Positions 7,319 to 16,275 of a stretch of DNA of 64,000 nt are shown here, in pieces. The notes below the pieces were generated by a model. That model ran no database searches, was not told the DNA's origin, and worked only from the letters and a program-made list of their open reading frames with translations. Origin of the DNA: Candidatus Kuenenia stuttgartensis (GTDB taxonomy: Bacteria > Planctomycetota > Planctomycetia > Gemmatales > Gemmataceae). Each line of letters opens with the position of its first letter. Within the stretch, counting starts at the first letter, position 1. The DNA is taken from positions 1-64,000 of the forward strand of contig CAMCLK010000012.1 in assembly GCA_945875585.1 (NCBI GenBank). The letters run 5' to 3'. The position numbers and the translations under genes were made by a program.

Positions 7319-8766
7319 CTATCCGTGTATACAGCACATTGACACGTCGCAAGGAAGACCTCGTTCCTGTTGTGGCTGGCAAAATAAGCATGTATGTGTG
7401 CGGTCCAACAGTATACAAGCCAAGCCATGTGGGCCACATGGTTGGCCCGGTAATTTTTGACACAATCAAGAGGTTTCTTGTTCGATCTGGTTATGATGTC
7501 AAGTTTGTCATCAACATCACTGATATCGATGACAAATTAATCGTTGAATCCGCGCGCCGTGGCACATCTGTCCCTGCGTTGGCTGCCGAGGTGACGGCGG
7601 ATTACATGACATGTCTTGATTGCCTTGATGTGAATAGCGTTGACTCGTTTCCCCGCGCGACTGATCATATTCCAGAAATCCTCGCCATGATTTCCGGTCT
7701 GATTGACAAGGGGCATGCCTACGCTTCTGATGGTGATGTTTATTTTGATGTTGGTAGCGATCCTGACTATGGCAAGTTATGTAATCGTGATCCCGATCAG
7801 TTGGAAGCTGGCGCCAGAATTGAAATATCGAGTCGCAAGCGGAATCCGGGCGATTTCGCCTTGTGGAAAGGCGCGAAGCCAAGTGAGCCATTTTGGCCAT
7901 CCCCTTGGGGCAACGGTCGTCCTGGCTGGCATATTGAATGTTCTGCCATGAGCATGAAGCTTCTTGGCGAATCTATTGATATTCATGGTGGTGGCTTGGA
8001 TTTGCAGTTTCCTCACCATGAAAATGAACTTGCCCAGTCTGAATCATTTACTGGAAAACCTTTTGCCAAACTTTGGTTGCATAATGGTTTGATGAAAACC
8101 GGTGACCGGAAAATGTCCAAGAGTGAAGGTAATGAAATTGTTGTCGGGTTGCTTTTGAAAAAACACCGAGCTGAAACACTTCGTTGCCTTCTGCTTTCTT
8201 CGCATTATCGTAGTCCGATTGAGTATAGTGAAGATCGCTTACTGGAAGTTCAGCGCGGATTGGATGGATTTCATCGATTCTTCCAGCGCTTTGAACGAAT
8301 TGTTGGCGAATCATTTTATGGTTTACCAACTGGTCAATTTGAACTGGCTGATTCACATTTTGCCGCTTATGGCACTCGTTTTGTTGAACACATGGCGGAT
8401 GATTTCAACACCGGGGCAGCTTTGGGTGTTTTGCACGATCTACTAGGGGCGCTCAACAGATTTGTCGAAGTTTCACGCTTGGATCACCCTGCTCCTTCCG
8501 CGGTCGCAGTTTCTGATTTCAAGCGAAACACCCTTGTTTTGCGCGATCTTTCCAACATTCTTGGCCTTTTTCAAAGACCTATTTCTGTTGATACTGTTTC
8601 TCAAGATGATTTAGCCGGGCCTTTGGTTGAATTCCTGATTGAACTCCGTAACGATGCTCGGAAGAATAAGGACTTTGCTATGGCTGACCGTATCCGCAAG
8701 AAACTTGCGGATTTGAATGTCACTATCGAGGATCGTCCCGGAAGTAGTGGTTGGCGCCGTGGTTGA
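7315..8766 (+). CDS. cysS: Cysteinyl-tRNA synthetase
   Basis: 483 residues, the usual length. A class I synthetase: the HIGH motif appears as HVGHM in PTVYKPSHVGHMVG, with the zinc-binding Cys of MYVCGPTVY just before it; HIECSAM and GGGLDLQFPHHENE supply further zinc and cysteine contacts; KMSKSEGN is the KMSKS loop near residue 265. The C-terminal anticodon-binding helix bundle follows. It charges tRNA-Cys. The start overlaps ispF by four bases, and the 3' end overlaps or abuts ruvC. Confidence 0.97.
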   Translation: MTIRVYSTLTRRKEDLVPVVAGKISMYVCGPTVYKPSHVGHMVGPVIFDTIKRFLVRSGYDVKFVINITDIDDKLIVESARRGTSVPALAAEVTADYMTCLDCLDVNSVDSFPRATDHIPEILAMISGLIDKGHAYASDGDVYFDVGSDPDYGKLCNRDPDQLEAGARIEISSRKRNPGDFALWKGAKPSEPFWPSPWGNGRPGWHIECSAMSMKLLGESIDIHGGGLDLQFPHHENELAQSESFTGKPFAKLWLHNGLMKTGDRKMSKSEGNEIVVGLLLKKHRAETLRCLLLSSHYRSPIEYSEDRLLEVQRGLDGFHRFFQRFERIVGESFYGLPTGQFELADSHFAAYGTRFVEHMADDFNTGAALGVLHDLLGALNRFVEVSRLDHPAPSAVAVSDFKRNTLVLRDLSNILGLFQRPISVDTVSQDDLAGPLVEFLIELRNDARKNKDFAMADRIRKKLADLNVTIEDRPGSSGWRRG

Positions 8767-9268
8767 TGCTGAATTGCGGTTAATCGGGATTGATCCAGGT
8801 CTCAGGATTACTGGTTATGCTGTTTTGGTTTCAAGGGGGCGACAAGCCAGGGTTCTTGAGGCGGGAGTAATCAAAACCACAGCGAAATTATCGATGGGTG
8901 ATCGCCTTGTTGAATTACGAGATGGAATTGAGGAGGTTTTATCTCAATATCAACCCACCAGTATGGCTGTTGAACAGTTGTTTTCGCATTACAAGCACCC
9001 CCGAACGGCAATCGCCATGGGGCATGCCCGTGGAGTTCTTCTGGAAGCTGCAGCGCGGCGTGGAATCACTATTGAGTCAATTACTCCCAAACAAGCAAAG
9101 AAAACAATAACCGGATCCGGTGCGGCTGATAAGATTCAAATGCAGCGTGCCATAGTCTTTGAACTGGCACTTGATCGGATTCCTGAACCTGCTGACGTTG
9201 CTGATGCCATGGCCATTGCACTTTGTCTGCATCATCGGCGATGGACGACTCCTGAGGAAGTTCAATGA
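8759..9268 (+). CDS. ruvC: Holliday junction endonuclease RuvC
   Basis: RuvC resolves Holliday junctions pushed by RuvAB. The RNase H-like core starts IGIDPGLRITGYAV, with the first catalytic Asp in GIDPG, then VEQLFSHYKHPRTA with the catalytic Glu, KQAKKTITGSGAADK, and DVADAMAIALCHH-like ending with the last catalytic Asp. Start choice is uncertain: an ATG at 8717 would overlap cysS by 50 bases and add 14 residues before this GTG; a TTG at 8774 would give the shortest N-terminus, closest to family length. I list the GTG at 8759, which overlaps cysS by eight bases. Confidence 0.93.
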   Translation: MVDAELRLIGIDPGLRITGYAVLVSRGRQARVLEAGVIKTTAKLSMGDRLVELRDGIEEVLSQYQPTSMAVEQLFSHYKHPRTAIAMGHARGVLLEAAARRGITIESITPKQAKKTITGSGAADKIQMQRAIVFELALDRIPEPADVADAMAIALCLHHRRWTTPEEVQ

Positions 9269-9888
9269 TTACCCGGATGATTGGTATTGTCAATCGTGTG
9301 CTTGATGAAGAAATAAGGCTGCAAGTTGGTCCCTTTGAATATCAGGTTCTTATTCCCGAGGTGACCCGGAGATCTCTTCAGGAAAAGGTTGGTTTGGAAG
9401 TAGTTTTACATATTGTGGAATATTTGGAGGGGAACCAATCAGGCAGCAGGATGGTTCCCAGACGTATTGGTTTTCTAACGGAAGACGACCTCGAATTTTT
9501 TGAGCTATTTTGTACGGTTGACAAGATCGGTCCCAAAAAAGCCCTTAAAGCAATGGCTTGTCCCGTTCGGGATATTGCTAGGGCTATTGGTTCGCGTGAT
9601 GCCGCCTGGTTGACAACGCTCAATGGAGTTGGAAAGGCCGGCGCTGATACCATAATCGCCCAATTGCACCGAAAAGTGGCCCGATTTTCTGTTGTTGGAA
9701 ATCTGCAATCTGGAGCAGGTTCTGGCGCTTCCGTTTCTGGCGCTCTATTTGAAGAAGCCTACCTCGGTATGATTGCTTTGGGACTGTCTGGAATCGAGGC
9801 AAGAGCGCGACTCGATGCTGTCACTGCGCAAGGAACCCAGTTTTCTGATGTGGCGTCCCTCATTCAGGCTGCTTTTCAGCGTAATTGA
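9265..9888 (+). CDS. ruvA: Holliday junction branch migration protein RuvA
   Basis: 207 residues. RuvA forms the tetramer that holds the four-way junction. The N-terminal OB-fold (MIGIVNRVLDEEIRLQVGPFEYQV) is followed by the helix-hairpin-helix region, with FCTVDKIGPKKALKAM and LTTLNGVGKAGADTII as the two HhH motifs, and by a C-terminal three-helix domain (LGMIALGLSGIEARARLDAV) that contacts RuvB. The start is at ATG 9265 (overlap ATGA with ruvC) or the internal ATG at MIGIV. Co-translated with ruvC; ruvB follows 17 bases later. Confidence 0.95.
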   Translation: MITRMIGIVNRVLDEEIRLQVGPFEYQVLIPEVTRRSLQEKVGLEVVLHIVEYLEGNQSGSRMVPRRIGFLTEDDLEFFELFCTVDKIGPKKALKAMACPVRDIARAIGSRDAAWLTTLNGVGKAGADTIIAQLHRKVARFSVVGNLQSGAGSGASVSGALFEEAYLGMIALGLSGIEARARLDAVTAQGTQFSDVASLIQAAFQRN

Positions 9889-9905
9889 TCGTTTGGGAGA
9901 TTTAA

Positions 9906-10955
9906 ATGGCACGGGAAGCTGTGGTTGGTGGAGGAGAAATTGAGAATGAACTTCGCCACGATGCGGCTCTTCGCCCGCGTCGATTTTCAGATGTAATCGG
10001 CCAAAAACATGTCATTCAACGATTGACGATTGCGGTGAACGCGTGCCGCAAACTAGGTGAATCGATGCCTCATATTCTGTTCGATGGGCCACCCGGGTTG
10101 GGGAAGACAACGTTTGCTAATGTCCTTCCAGGCGAAATGGGCGGTGCGCTTCAAATCACTTCAGGCCCCGCGTTGACTCGTCCTGCTGATTTATTACCTT
10201 TTCTGACCAATGCTGAAGAAGGTGGTTTTCTGTTTATTGATGAGATCCACAGACTTCCTAGGATCGTTGAAGAATTCCTGTATCCCGCCATGGAAGATTT
10301 CAGGGTAGATATCGTTTTGGGCGAGGGCCTTGGTGCCCGGACTGTTTCGATGCGATTGAAACGATTCACTTTGATTGGCGCAACTACCAGAAGTGGAATG
10401 CTAAGCAGTCCCATGCGTGACCGATTCAAAATGCATGAGCATTTGGATTACTACGATGAGAATGATTTGGCAACAATCTTGCGTGCCAATGCAATTAAAT
10501 TGAAAACTCCATTGGAAGATTCTGCTGCACTTGAACTGGCAAGAAGAAGCCGGGGTACTCCGCGTATTGCAATTTCTCGGCTTTTTTGGGCAAGGCAGTT
10601 TTCAGCTAGTGAACGCGACGGCACAATTACTCTTGCCGTTGCTCGTGAAGCTTTGCATCTCGCGGAGGTTGACCATGCTGGTTTGGATAAACAGGATCGT
10701 CGGTATTTAGAGACTTTGACAGGTGTTTTTCAGGGTGGGCCGGCGGGCGTTGAAGCTATTGCTGCAACCATGAATTTGCCTTCCGATACGCTTTCTGATG
10801 AGGTTGAACCATATTTGTTGCGTGAGCAGTTTGTTCTGCGAACGGCTCGTGGGCGTATGGCAACTTCAAAAGCCTGGTCGCATATCGGGCGTATTCCTCC
10901 AGTTACGGAAAACCCAAATATTGGTCCCGATCTTTTCAGCAGTGCTGGAATTTGA
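9906..10955 (+). CDS. ruvB: Holliday junction branch migration helicase RuvB
   Basis: 349 residues. An AAA+ motor that drives branch migration on RuvA. Motifs in order: LRPRRFSDVIGQ at the start, Walker A DGPPGLGKTTFA (about 59-70), Walker B FLFIDEIHRL (about 108-117), sensor 1 IGATTRSGML, the arginine finger in SPMRDRF, and the C-terminal winged helix with ATSKAW. It completes a ruvC-ruvA-ruvB set, all in one direction. The gene ends three bases before the stop of the convergent moaA. Confidence 0.97.
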   Translation: MAREAVVGGGEIENELRHDAALRPRRFSDVIGQKHVIQRLTIAVNACRKLGESMPHILFDGPPGLGKTTFANVLPGEMGGALQITSGPALTRPADLLPFLTNAEEGGFLFIDEIHRLPRIVEEFLYPAMEDFRVDIVLGEGLGARTVSMRLKRFTLIGATTRSGMLSSPMRDRFKMHEHLDYYDENDLATILRANAIKLKTPLEDSAALELARRSRGTPRIAISRLFWARQFSASERDGTITLAVAREALHLAEVDHAGLDKQDRRYLETLTGVFQGGPAGVEAIAATMNLPSDTLSDEVEPYLLREQFVLRTARGRMATSKAWSHIGRIPPVTENPNIGPDLFSSAGI

Positions 10956-10958
10956 TTT

Positions 10959-11987
10959 TTATCCACCAATTGAATGCATGGTTCGAGTCGGTTTTACAAA
11001 AGAATTTGATGTGATTCCATGGCCGGGGCCCTTGTTCCAAACAGTTTGACGAATTGCCTGAATAAGACTTATTTGGTCTAAATTGGGGCGTAGAAATCCT
11101 TTTAAATCTGTTTCGTCAGTGGAAAACAAGCATGCTCGCAGATACCCGTCTGCTGTCAGGCGAAGGCGATTACATTGGCTGCAGAAGGGTTTTGTCACGG
11201 AGGCAATAATTCCAATCCGGCCACCATTTTTCACCTTCCAGGTTTCAGCAGGCGAAGCCTCGTCTGTGCGAGGTTCTGGTTCTAAAGGCCCTAATTTTGC
11301 TTCTAGGATGGAATGGATCTGGTCGGCACTTACCATGGCGGATTTATCCCAATCTTGTGCTCCAATAGGCATTGATTCGATATAGCGCATTTCCAGCCCG
11401 CGTTCGATTGCATAAGTTGCAAGCGGGACTACTTGGTCGTCATTAATATTCTTTAGAATTACCGCGTTCAGTTTGATTGAACCAAATTTTGCATTGATGG
11501 CTGAATCTATGCCAGCCAAGACGTATTGTAATCCATTGCGACGCGATAGGGTTTTGAACTGCGTGGGGTCTAGTGTGTCCAGACTAATATTGAGGCGGTC
11601 TAGCCCCGCTGTTCGCAGGTCGCTTGCAAGATCGGATAGAAGTAAACCGTTGGTTGTTAACGCCAAATCGGTTAATCCTTTTAGGCTGGATAGATCACGG
11701 GTCAGTTCAACTATATCTTTTCGAAGAAGCGGTTCCCCACCCGTTAAGCGTATTTTAGTTATTCCTGATTCGACAAGAATTCTTGCAAGGACTCCAAGTT
11801 CTTGTGATGTCAATATTTGTGATTGATTAACAAAAGTCGCATTTTCATCCATGCAGTATTGGCACCGCAGGTTACATTTGTCCGTCAAGCTTATTCTGCA
11901 ACTGGTATGAATTCGACCGTAGCTATCGATCAGATCGGTACCCATTGGCGCAGTGTGTAGGCTAGTAAGTGAAGGTAGCGGAATCAT
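10959..11987 (-). CDS. moaA: GTP 3',8-cyclase MoaA (molybdenum cofactor step 1)
   Basis: 342 residues. Radical-SAM enzyme that starts molybdopterin synthesis from GTP. The N-terminal cluster motif is CNLRCQYC within SLTDKCNLRCQYCMDE, the SAM-binding LTGGEPLLRKD follows, and the second cluster is CSQCNRLRLTADGYLRAC near the C-terminus. The protein ends in a Gly-Gly pair (SIGG), as active MoaA proteins do. It is the last gene of a minus-strand run folE - FAD/Fe-S oxidoreductase - moaD - moaE - moaA, overlapping moaE by four bases. The partner moaC is not in the window. Confidence 0.96.
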   Translation of the reverse strand: MIPLPSLTSLHTAPMGTDLIDSYGRIHTSCRISLTDKCNLRCQYCMDENATFVNQSQILTSQELGVLARILVESGITKIRLTGGEPLLRKDIVELTRDLSSLKGLTDLALTTNGLLLSDLASDLRTAGLDRLNISLDTLDPTQFKTLSRRNGLQYVLAGIDSAINAKFGSIKLNAVILKNINDDQVVPLATYAIERGLEMRYIESMPIGAQDWDKSAMVSADQIHSILEAKLGPLEPEPRTDEASPAETWKVKNGGRIGIIASVTKPFCSQCNRLRLTADGYLRACLFSTDETDLKGFLRPNLDQISLIQAIRQTVWNKGPGHGITSNSFVKPTRTMHSIGG

Positions 11988-12439
11988 CGATTGGTCCCCA
12001 ATTCATTTGTTTTAGGGTGTACCCAATTTGCAATGCCATCACTGTCTGTATTCTCTTTCCAGATGGGCACTATTCGCTTGATTTCATCCATCAGCCAAGA
12101 ACATGCTGCAAATGCTTCCGCACGATGTGGTGCTGCCGTAATCACAGCTACGGCAATATCACCTGGCAGGCATTTTCCTAATCTGTGCACGATGCTCACT
12201 GATCCTAATGACCATCGATTGATGGCATCATTAGAAATGAATTCCATTTTTGCTTTAGCCATTGGTTCATATGCTTCGTAAGTAAGTGCGATTGTGCGGT
12301 GCGTTCCTGTTATTTCCCTTACTGTTCCTGTAAAGGTCACCAATGCGCCGCAATCCAATCGTTTTGCGTCTTCAATCAGCGCTCCGATTTCAATTGAGCA
12401 GTGAGTTAGGTCAATCATTATTCTTGGATTGGCGGCCAT
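11984..12439 (-). CDS. moaE: Molybdopterin synthase large subunit MoaE
   Basis: 151 residues. MoaE with thiocarboxylated MoaD inserts the two sulfurs of molybdopterin. Visible family features: GALVTFTGTVREITG near residue 35, YEAYEPMAKAKMEF with the conserved catalytic-region lysines, VSIVHRLG, and AAPHRAEAFAACSWLMDEIKRIVPIWKKE-like ending (here WKENTDS). Start and stop overlap or nearly touch its neighbours: seven bases separate it from moaD, and its stop overlaps moaA. Confidence 0.95.
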   Translation of the reverse strand: MAANPRIMIDLTHCSIEIGALIEDAKRLDCGALVTFTGTVREITGTHRTIALTYEAYEPMAKAKMEFISNDAINRWSLGSVSIVHRLGKCLPGDIAVAVITAAPHRAEAFAACSWLMDEIKRIVPIWKENTDSDGIANWVHPKTNELGTNR

Positions 12440-12446
12440 GATTTAT

Positions 12447-12692
12447 TTATCCGCCACTGACGGGGGGGAGTAACGCGATTTCATCTGAGGCGTTGATTTT
12501 ATCTTCTGACTTGATGATTTCACCATTCCGTGACACTGAGCATCGTTGTGCCAATCCATTTAATTCTGGTCGCAATTGGATAACCACTTGAACCAATTCT
12601 GCAGCGGTCACCGGTTGTGAAAGGGTCAGGATTAGACGGTCCGAACCGGCTTTTTTACGTAGTTCTGCAAATAGTAAAACAACAAGTGTCAT
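12447..12692 (-). CDS. moaD: Molybdopterin synthase small subunit MoaD
   Basis: 81 residues with a ubiquitin-like beta-grasp layout: VVLLFAELRKKAGSDRL at the N-terminus, a central LRPELNGLAQRCSVSRNGE, then DEIALLPPVSGG. The C-terminal Gly-Gly is the site that MoeB adenylates and that carries the thiocarboxylate. The start overlaps the stop of the FAD/Fe-S oxidoreductase by four bases, indicating coupled translation. Confidence 0.95.
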   Translation of the reverse strand: MTLVVLLFAELRKKAGSDRLILTLSQPVTAAELVQVVIQLRPELNGLAQRCSVSRNGEIIKSEDKINASDEIALLPPVSGG

Positions 12693-15535
12693 TTGTGTTG
12701 TTTCCTGATTTTAGGCATGCCATCCAAGGACACAAGGCCCAGACTCCACGCAAGAAGTTGTACCGGGTGGCGCACTGGTCTGGAGGTAACGTGTTCCATT
12801 TGCAATCGGCACGAACTACATTCCGTACTTCCGTGTGTTGAGGAACTATTTTTCCAGAGCGATAGCATTGGCTCCCCAGCAGCCAAAGATGCCTCGTAAT
12901 TCGTTGCAAGCATGCCCCATGGACCAGCCATGCCTGAACATGATACATCAAGTGTTTCAACGTTAAATCCGCCACCTTTCACCAGAAGTTCCGGCCCTGC
13001 CGGCGATTTCCCCAAGGCCTTGATGTGGCAGGGGACATGGTGGGATACTGATATCGGATTATCAGTTGATTGTGTGCTCCAGTTGACAATCATTCCTAAT
13101 TCTGAAAGATAATGAGTGGCTTCAATGGTTTGAGATGCAATGATCCTTGAATCTTCGCCTGGCATAAGTTTTGGTAATTCTTTTTGAAGAAATAGTGCTG
13201 CTGTTGGTTCGGTACACACGATGGGATACCCTTCCCGTGCCAATTCGGAAAACACATGCACGTGGCGTTTACATGCTTCAATGGCTCCTTCGAAATCGCC
13301 CTGCACCAACGCATGCATGCCACTTCCTACCTGTTCAGGTGGAACGTGGATGTCAATACCCAAATGTTGGAGTAGACGAACGAAAGCCTCGCCAATGCTT
13401 GGGTCGTGTAGGTTGGCAAAAACATCAACAAAGTACGCGACTTTTTGTTTTGCAGATTTGATAGGTCGCGTCCATCCATTCCGGTTCGCAATTGCCAGAA
13501 AGGTGATCCCTGCAAATCGTGGTGGTTTGCGTTTCCGGGAAAGCCCAAATGTTTTTTCCAGAATCCACCTGAACGGTTTGCTGCGCATCAATGGATTGAT
13601 CAGTGGGGCAAATCGATTGGCCAGTGCCGATAGATGTTCAATTTGTCCAATGAGCCAAGTGGACCTATCCAATCCATGGCGGCGCACATGCTCCTTACGA
13701 ATGGCAAGCATCCAACTAGGTACATCGAGTGAAGCAGGACATTCAGATTCGCACATGCGACATTGAATGCATAGTTCGCTTATTTTCAAACTTTGGTCTG
13801 AACCAGGATCTGCTTTTGGATCTGTTGCAAGCCAATGAGCCAGCGCTGCTTTAGCGCGTGGCGTTGATTCTTCGGTGCCCATTACCCTGTTCATGGGGCA
13901 AAAACGACGTGTTCCAGTAACGGATCTACAATCACCACATCCCGTACATTTGGATGCTCCAGAAAGTTCATGAATGTTGGTTATGGATTGCTTGATTGGT
14001 GGTGAATATTCCGGCTCTTCGGGAGCATTGAGTGATGCTACGTTTTGATTCAGCAAGATAGGGAGTTCATTGTGGAATTGTTGCAGTTGTGGCGGGAGTA
14101 GTGACTTCCATGATTCCCGGGCTGGTCCAAGTCCATGATCGAGCCCGAAGCCACCTCCCATTCCTCGACATATGGCGGCGATTTCACGACCGGTTTCTGT
14201 AAGTACGGATATTGATTCATCACTGTCATCGCCTAATGATAGTGGCCAAAGGCGTAACCTTCCCCTGTTCAGGTGGACTTCCCAACCTGCGGTTATTTTT
14301 CTTTTTTTGAGAAGTTCGCCAATCGCTTCGATATTTTTTGACGTTAGTCCATAAGGAATTAAGAAATCTGTCCACCCGGCACGCCATGTTAAGGCTGATC
14401 CAGATCCCATGATTCCTTTACGGATATCGGTGATAGCTACATTTGGTGATGGCAACATGATCGAATCTGGAGCAAATATAATTTGTCGTGTCATCGATGA
14501 ATTGGAGGCTTGATTGGTGATCCAGTCTGCATGCACTGGATCTGAGCATTCAAAAAATACAAGGAGGGACCATTGCCCTTGATGGTCGCACCATGTTAAC
14601 CAAGGTTTATTACTTTGGGCACGCGCCAAGCGGATTGTGCGTCTATCGAGCAAGATAGAGTGTGTAGGTTTGAGGCCATTCAGCTTTTCAGCCTGTTCTT
14701 CTAAGTCCGCAAGTGATGTGCTCGATAGGAGCAGGGTTCGTATGTGTTCATGTCGCGGACGCGTTCGAACTATAAATTCGCTGCAAGCCCCACATTTTCC
14801 AAGAGTTCCAGCCAACCATGACCAGGGTCTTCCGTTTGTTGGAAATACCGAGGGCGATGGGCCAGGCATTTTGGAATTAGTAAATCGAATTGGTGAAAAA
14901 ATAGGTTCAATGGTGTTTAGCAGAGTATCAGGCCATGGATTCTGATTGTCATTTGTTGCGGGGGCAAGTTTTACCACTTGGCCAGAAGGCAGTATCCATG
15001 TCATTGAAGAAATCAGGTCGATAAAATTAGTTCCACTACTTGGTTCAACCGCTGGTTGTGAATTGAATAGACCACCTGCGGAACGGTTTTGAACGTGCAG
15101 ATCCAGCCCCAGTGTGCGTCCGCGGGGATTGAGTTCGTTTTCTATTTGGGAGATTGTTGTCGCTGCTCCAACACGAATTGTTGAGGCGTCTTCTGCTAAG
15201 TGAGTGTATCGGAAGTGCCGTTCTAGATTGACAACCAGTCCTTTTGTCAGTGCTGCTCCTGACTGCCCCGTGCCTCCTCCACGAACCGCCAGCGCGATCC
15301 CCCTGGTTGAGCACCATGCCATAACCATGGCTAGTTCGCCTTCGCTACCCGGGCATGCTATAGCTGAAGGGCGTTGCGTCATGCATGACCCGTCTCGTTC
15401 CATAAGAACAAGGTCATGAATATCTGAAAAACAGGGGATTCTGGTATCCCCTGTCAGTTCTTCGGCAATGTCCTTGATAGGCTGGACCAATCGATTGCCG
15501 CCAGTTGGTATTGGTTCAAAGCGTCCTTGAACCAT
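12689..15535 (-). CDS. FAD-linked oxidase with two 4Fe-4S motifs and a cysteine-rich domain (GlcD/GlcF-like fusion)
   Basis: About 948 residues from the ATG at 15535; an upstream ATG at 15598 would overlap folE by 83 bases. N-terminal FAD-binding PCMH domain (AIACPGSEGELAMVMAW, AVRGGGTGQSGAA), a C-terminal FAD-oxidase cap, then CTGCGDC near residue 528 and CIQCRMCESECP near 590, then a CCG-type region with CHIKALG near 836, SCSGMAG near 867 and TECSSCRLQME. This is the layout of fused D-lactate/glycolate-type dehydrogenases. The first CCG half reads VGSGMHAL where relatives have CCGMPAL, so its cysteines are missing. Substrate unknown. Tightly coupled between folE and moaD. Confidence 0.85.
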   Translation of the reverse strand: MVQGRFEPIPTGGNRLVQPIKDIAEELTGDTRIPCFSDIHDLVLMERDGSCMTQRPSAIACPGSEGELAMVMAWCSTRGIALAVRGGGTGQSGAALTKGLVVNLERHFRYTHLAEDASTIRVGAATTISQIENELNPRGRTLGLDLHVQNRSAGGLFNSQPAVEPSSGTNFIDLISSMTWILPSGQVVKLAPATNDNQNPWPDTLLNTIEPIFSPIRFTNSKMPGPSPSVFPTNGRPWSWLAGTLGKCGACSEFIVRTRPRHEHIRTLLLSSTSLADLEEQAEKLNGLKPTHSILLDRRTIRLARAQSNKPWLTWCDHQGQWSLLVFFECSDPVHADWITNQASNSSMTRQIIFAPDSIMLPSPNVAITDIRKGIMGSGSALTWRAGWTDFLIPYGLTSKNIEAIGELLKKRKITAGWEVHLNRGRLRLWPLSLGDDSDESISVLTETGREIAAICRGMGGGFGLDHGLGPARESWKSLLPPQLQQFHNELPILLNQNVASLNAPEEPEYSPPIKQSITNIHELSGASKCTGCGDCRSVTGTRRFCPMNRVMGTEESTPRAKAALAHWLATDPKADPGSDQSLKISELCIQCRMCESECPASLDVPSWMLAIRKEHVRRHGLDRSTWLIGQIEHLSALANRFAPLINPLMRSKPFRWILEKTFGLSRKRKPPRFAGITFLAIANRNGWTRPIKSAKQKVAYFVDVFANLHDPSIGEAFVRLLQHLGIDIHVPPEQVGSGMHALVQGDFEGAIEACKRHVHVFSELAREGYPIVCTEPTAALFLQKELPKLMPGEDSRIIASQTIEATHYLSELGMIVNWSTQSTDNPISVSHHVPCHIKALGKSPAGPELLVKGGGFNVETLDVSCSGMAGPWGMLATNYEASLAAGEPMLSLWKNSSSTHGSTECSSCRLQMEHVTSRPVRHPVQLLAWSLGLVSLDGMPKIRKQHK

Positions 15536-16187
15536 AGATGAGGGATAGTAATTCCTGACGGGAAGCGCTGTTTTCGCGGTATGTTCCGCGCATGGCACTG
15601 GTTGTGCAAAGGCTCCCCTGTTTACGGATTCCTCGAATTGTCATGCATGAGTGCGTTGCTTCAATCACAACACCGGCGCCACGGGCGTCTAGTTCGGACA
15701 TGATAAGGTCGGCTAGCTCTTCTGTCATCCGTTCCTGAACTTGGGGCCGTCTGGCAATACAATCAACTGCACGAGCGATTTTGCTCAGTCCAACGATTCT
15801 ACCATTTGGGAGATAACCTACGTGGGCTTTCCCTGTGAATGGGAGGAGGTGGTGCTCGCAGCAGCTAGAAAAGGTTATGTCGCGAACCAATACCATTTCA
15901 TCATATTTCTCTGCAAATGTTTTTTGCATATGCTTGCGTGGGTCTTCTCTCAATCCAGCAAAGATCTCCTCATACATTCGCGCCACGCGCGATGGCGTTT
16001 CGAGGAGGCCTTCACGGTCTGGATTTTCACCGACAGCACAAAGGATTTCACGGACTGCCGCTTCGATTCGAGCGTGGTCAACCTGAATCTTCGACGCTGA
16101 GTTGGATTTGGATCCCATAGCTAGTGACAATCCATCTAGAGCAGGAGGGGCGTACGGTCCATGGGAACTCCTGTTATTGTAACCCAT
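15516..16187 (-). CDS. folE: GTP cyclohydrolase I
   Basis: 223 residues, or 200 if the internal ATG at 16118 is used. FolE opens GTP to dihydroneopterin triphosphate, the first step to folate and pterins. Signature residues: ENPDREGLLETPSRVARMYEE, zinc and catalytic CCEHHLLPFTGKAHVGYLP, GLSKIARAVDCIARRPQVQER, and HSCMTIRGIRKQGS with the third zinc Cys. It is the first gene of the minus-strand pterin/molybdopterin run. No strong ribosome site is seen before either start. Confidence 0.96.
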   Translation of the reverse strand: MGYNNRSSHGPYAPPALDGLSLAMGSKSNSASKIQVDHARIEAAVREILCAVGENPDREGLLETPSRVARMYEEIFAGLREDPRKHMQKTFAEKYDEMVLVRDITFSSCCEHHLLPFTGKAHVGYLPNGRIVGLSKIARAVDCIARRPQVQERMTEELADLIMSELDARGAGVVIEATHSCMTIRGIRKQGSLCTTSAMRGTYRENSASRQELLSLIYGSRTL

Positions 16188-16275
16188 GGATCGAAATAGT
16201 CACGACACTATCAACCATTAGGTTGTTTCGGTCTGACGATTCCACAGATACTGGCGCACGGAGTGATTTATCGGC

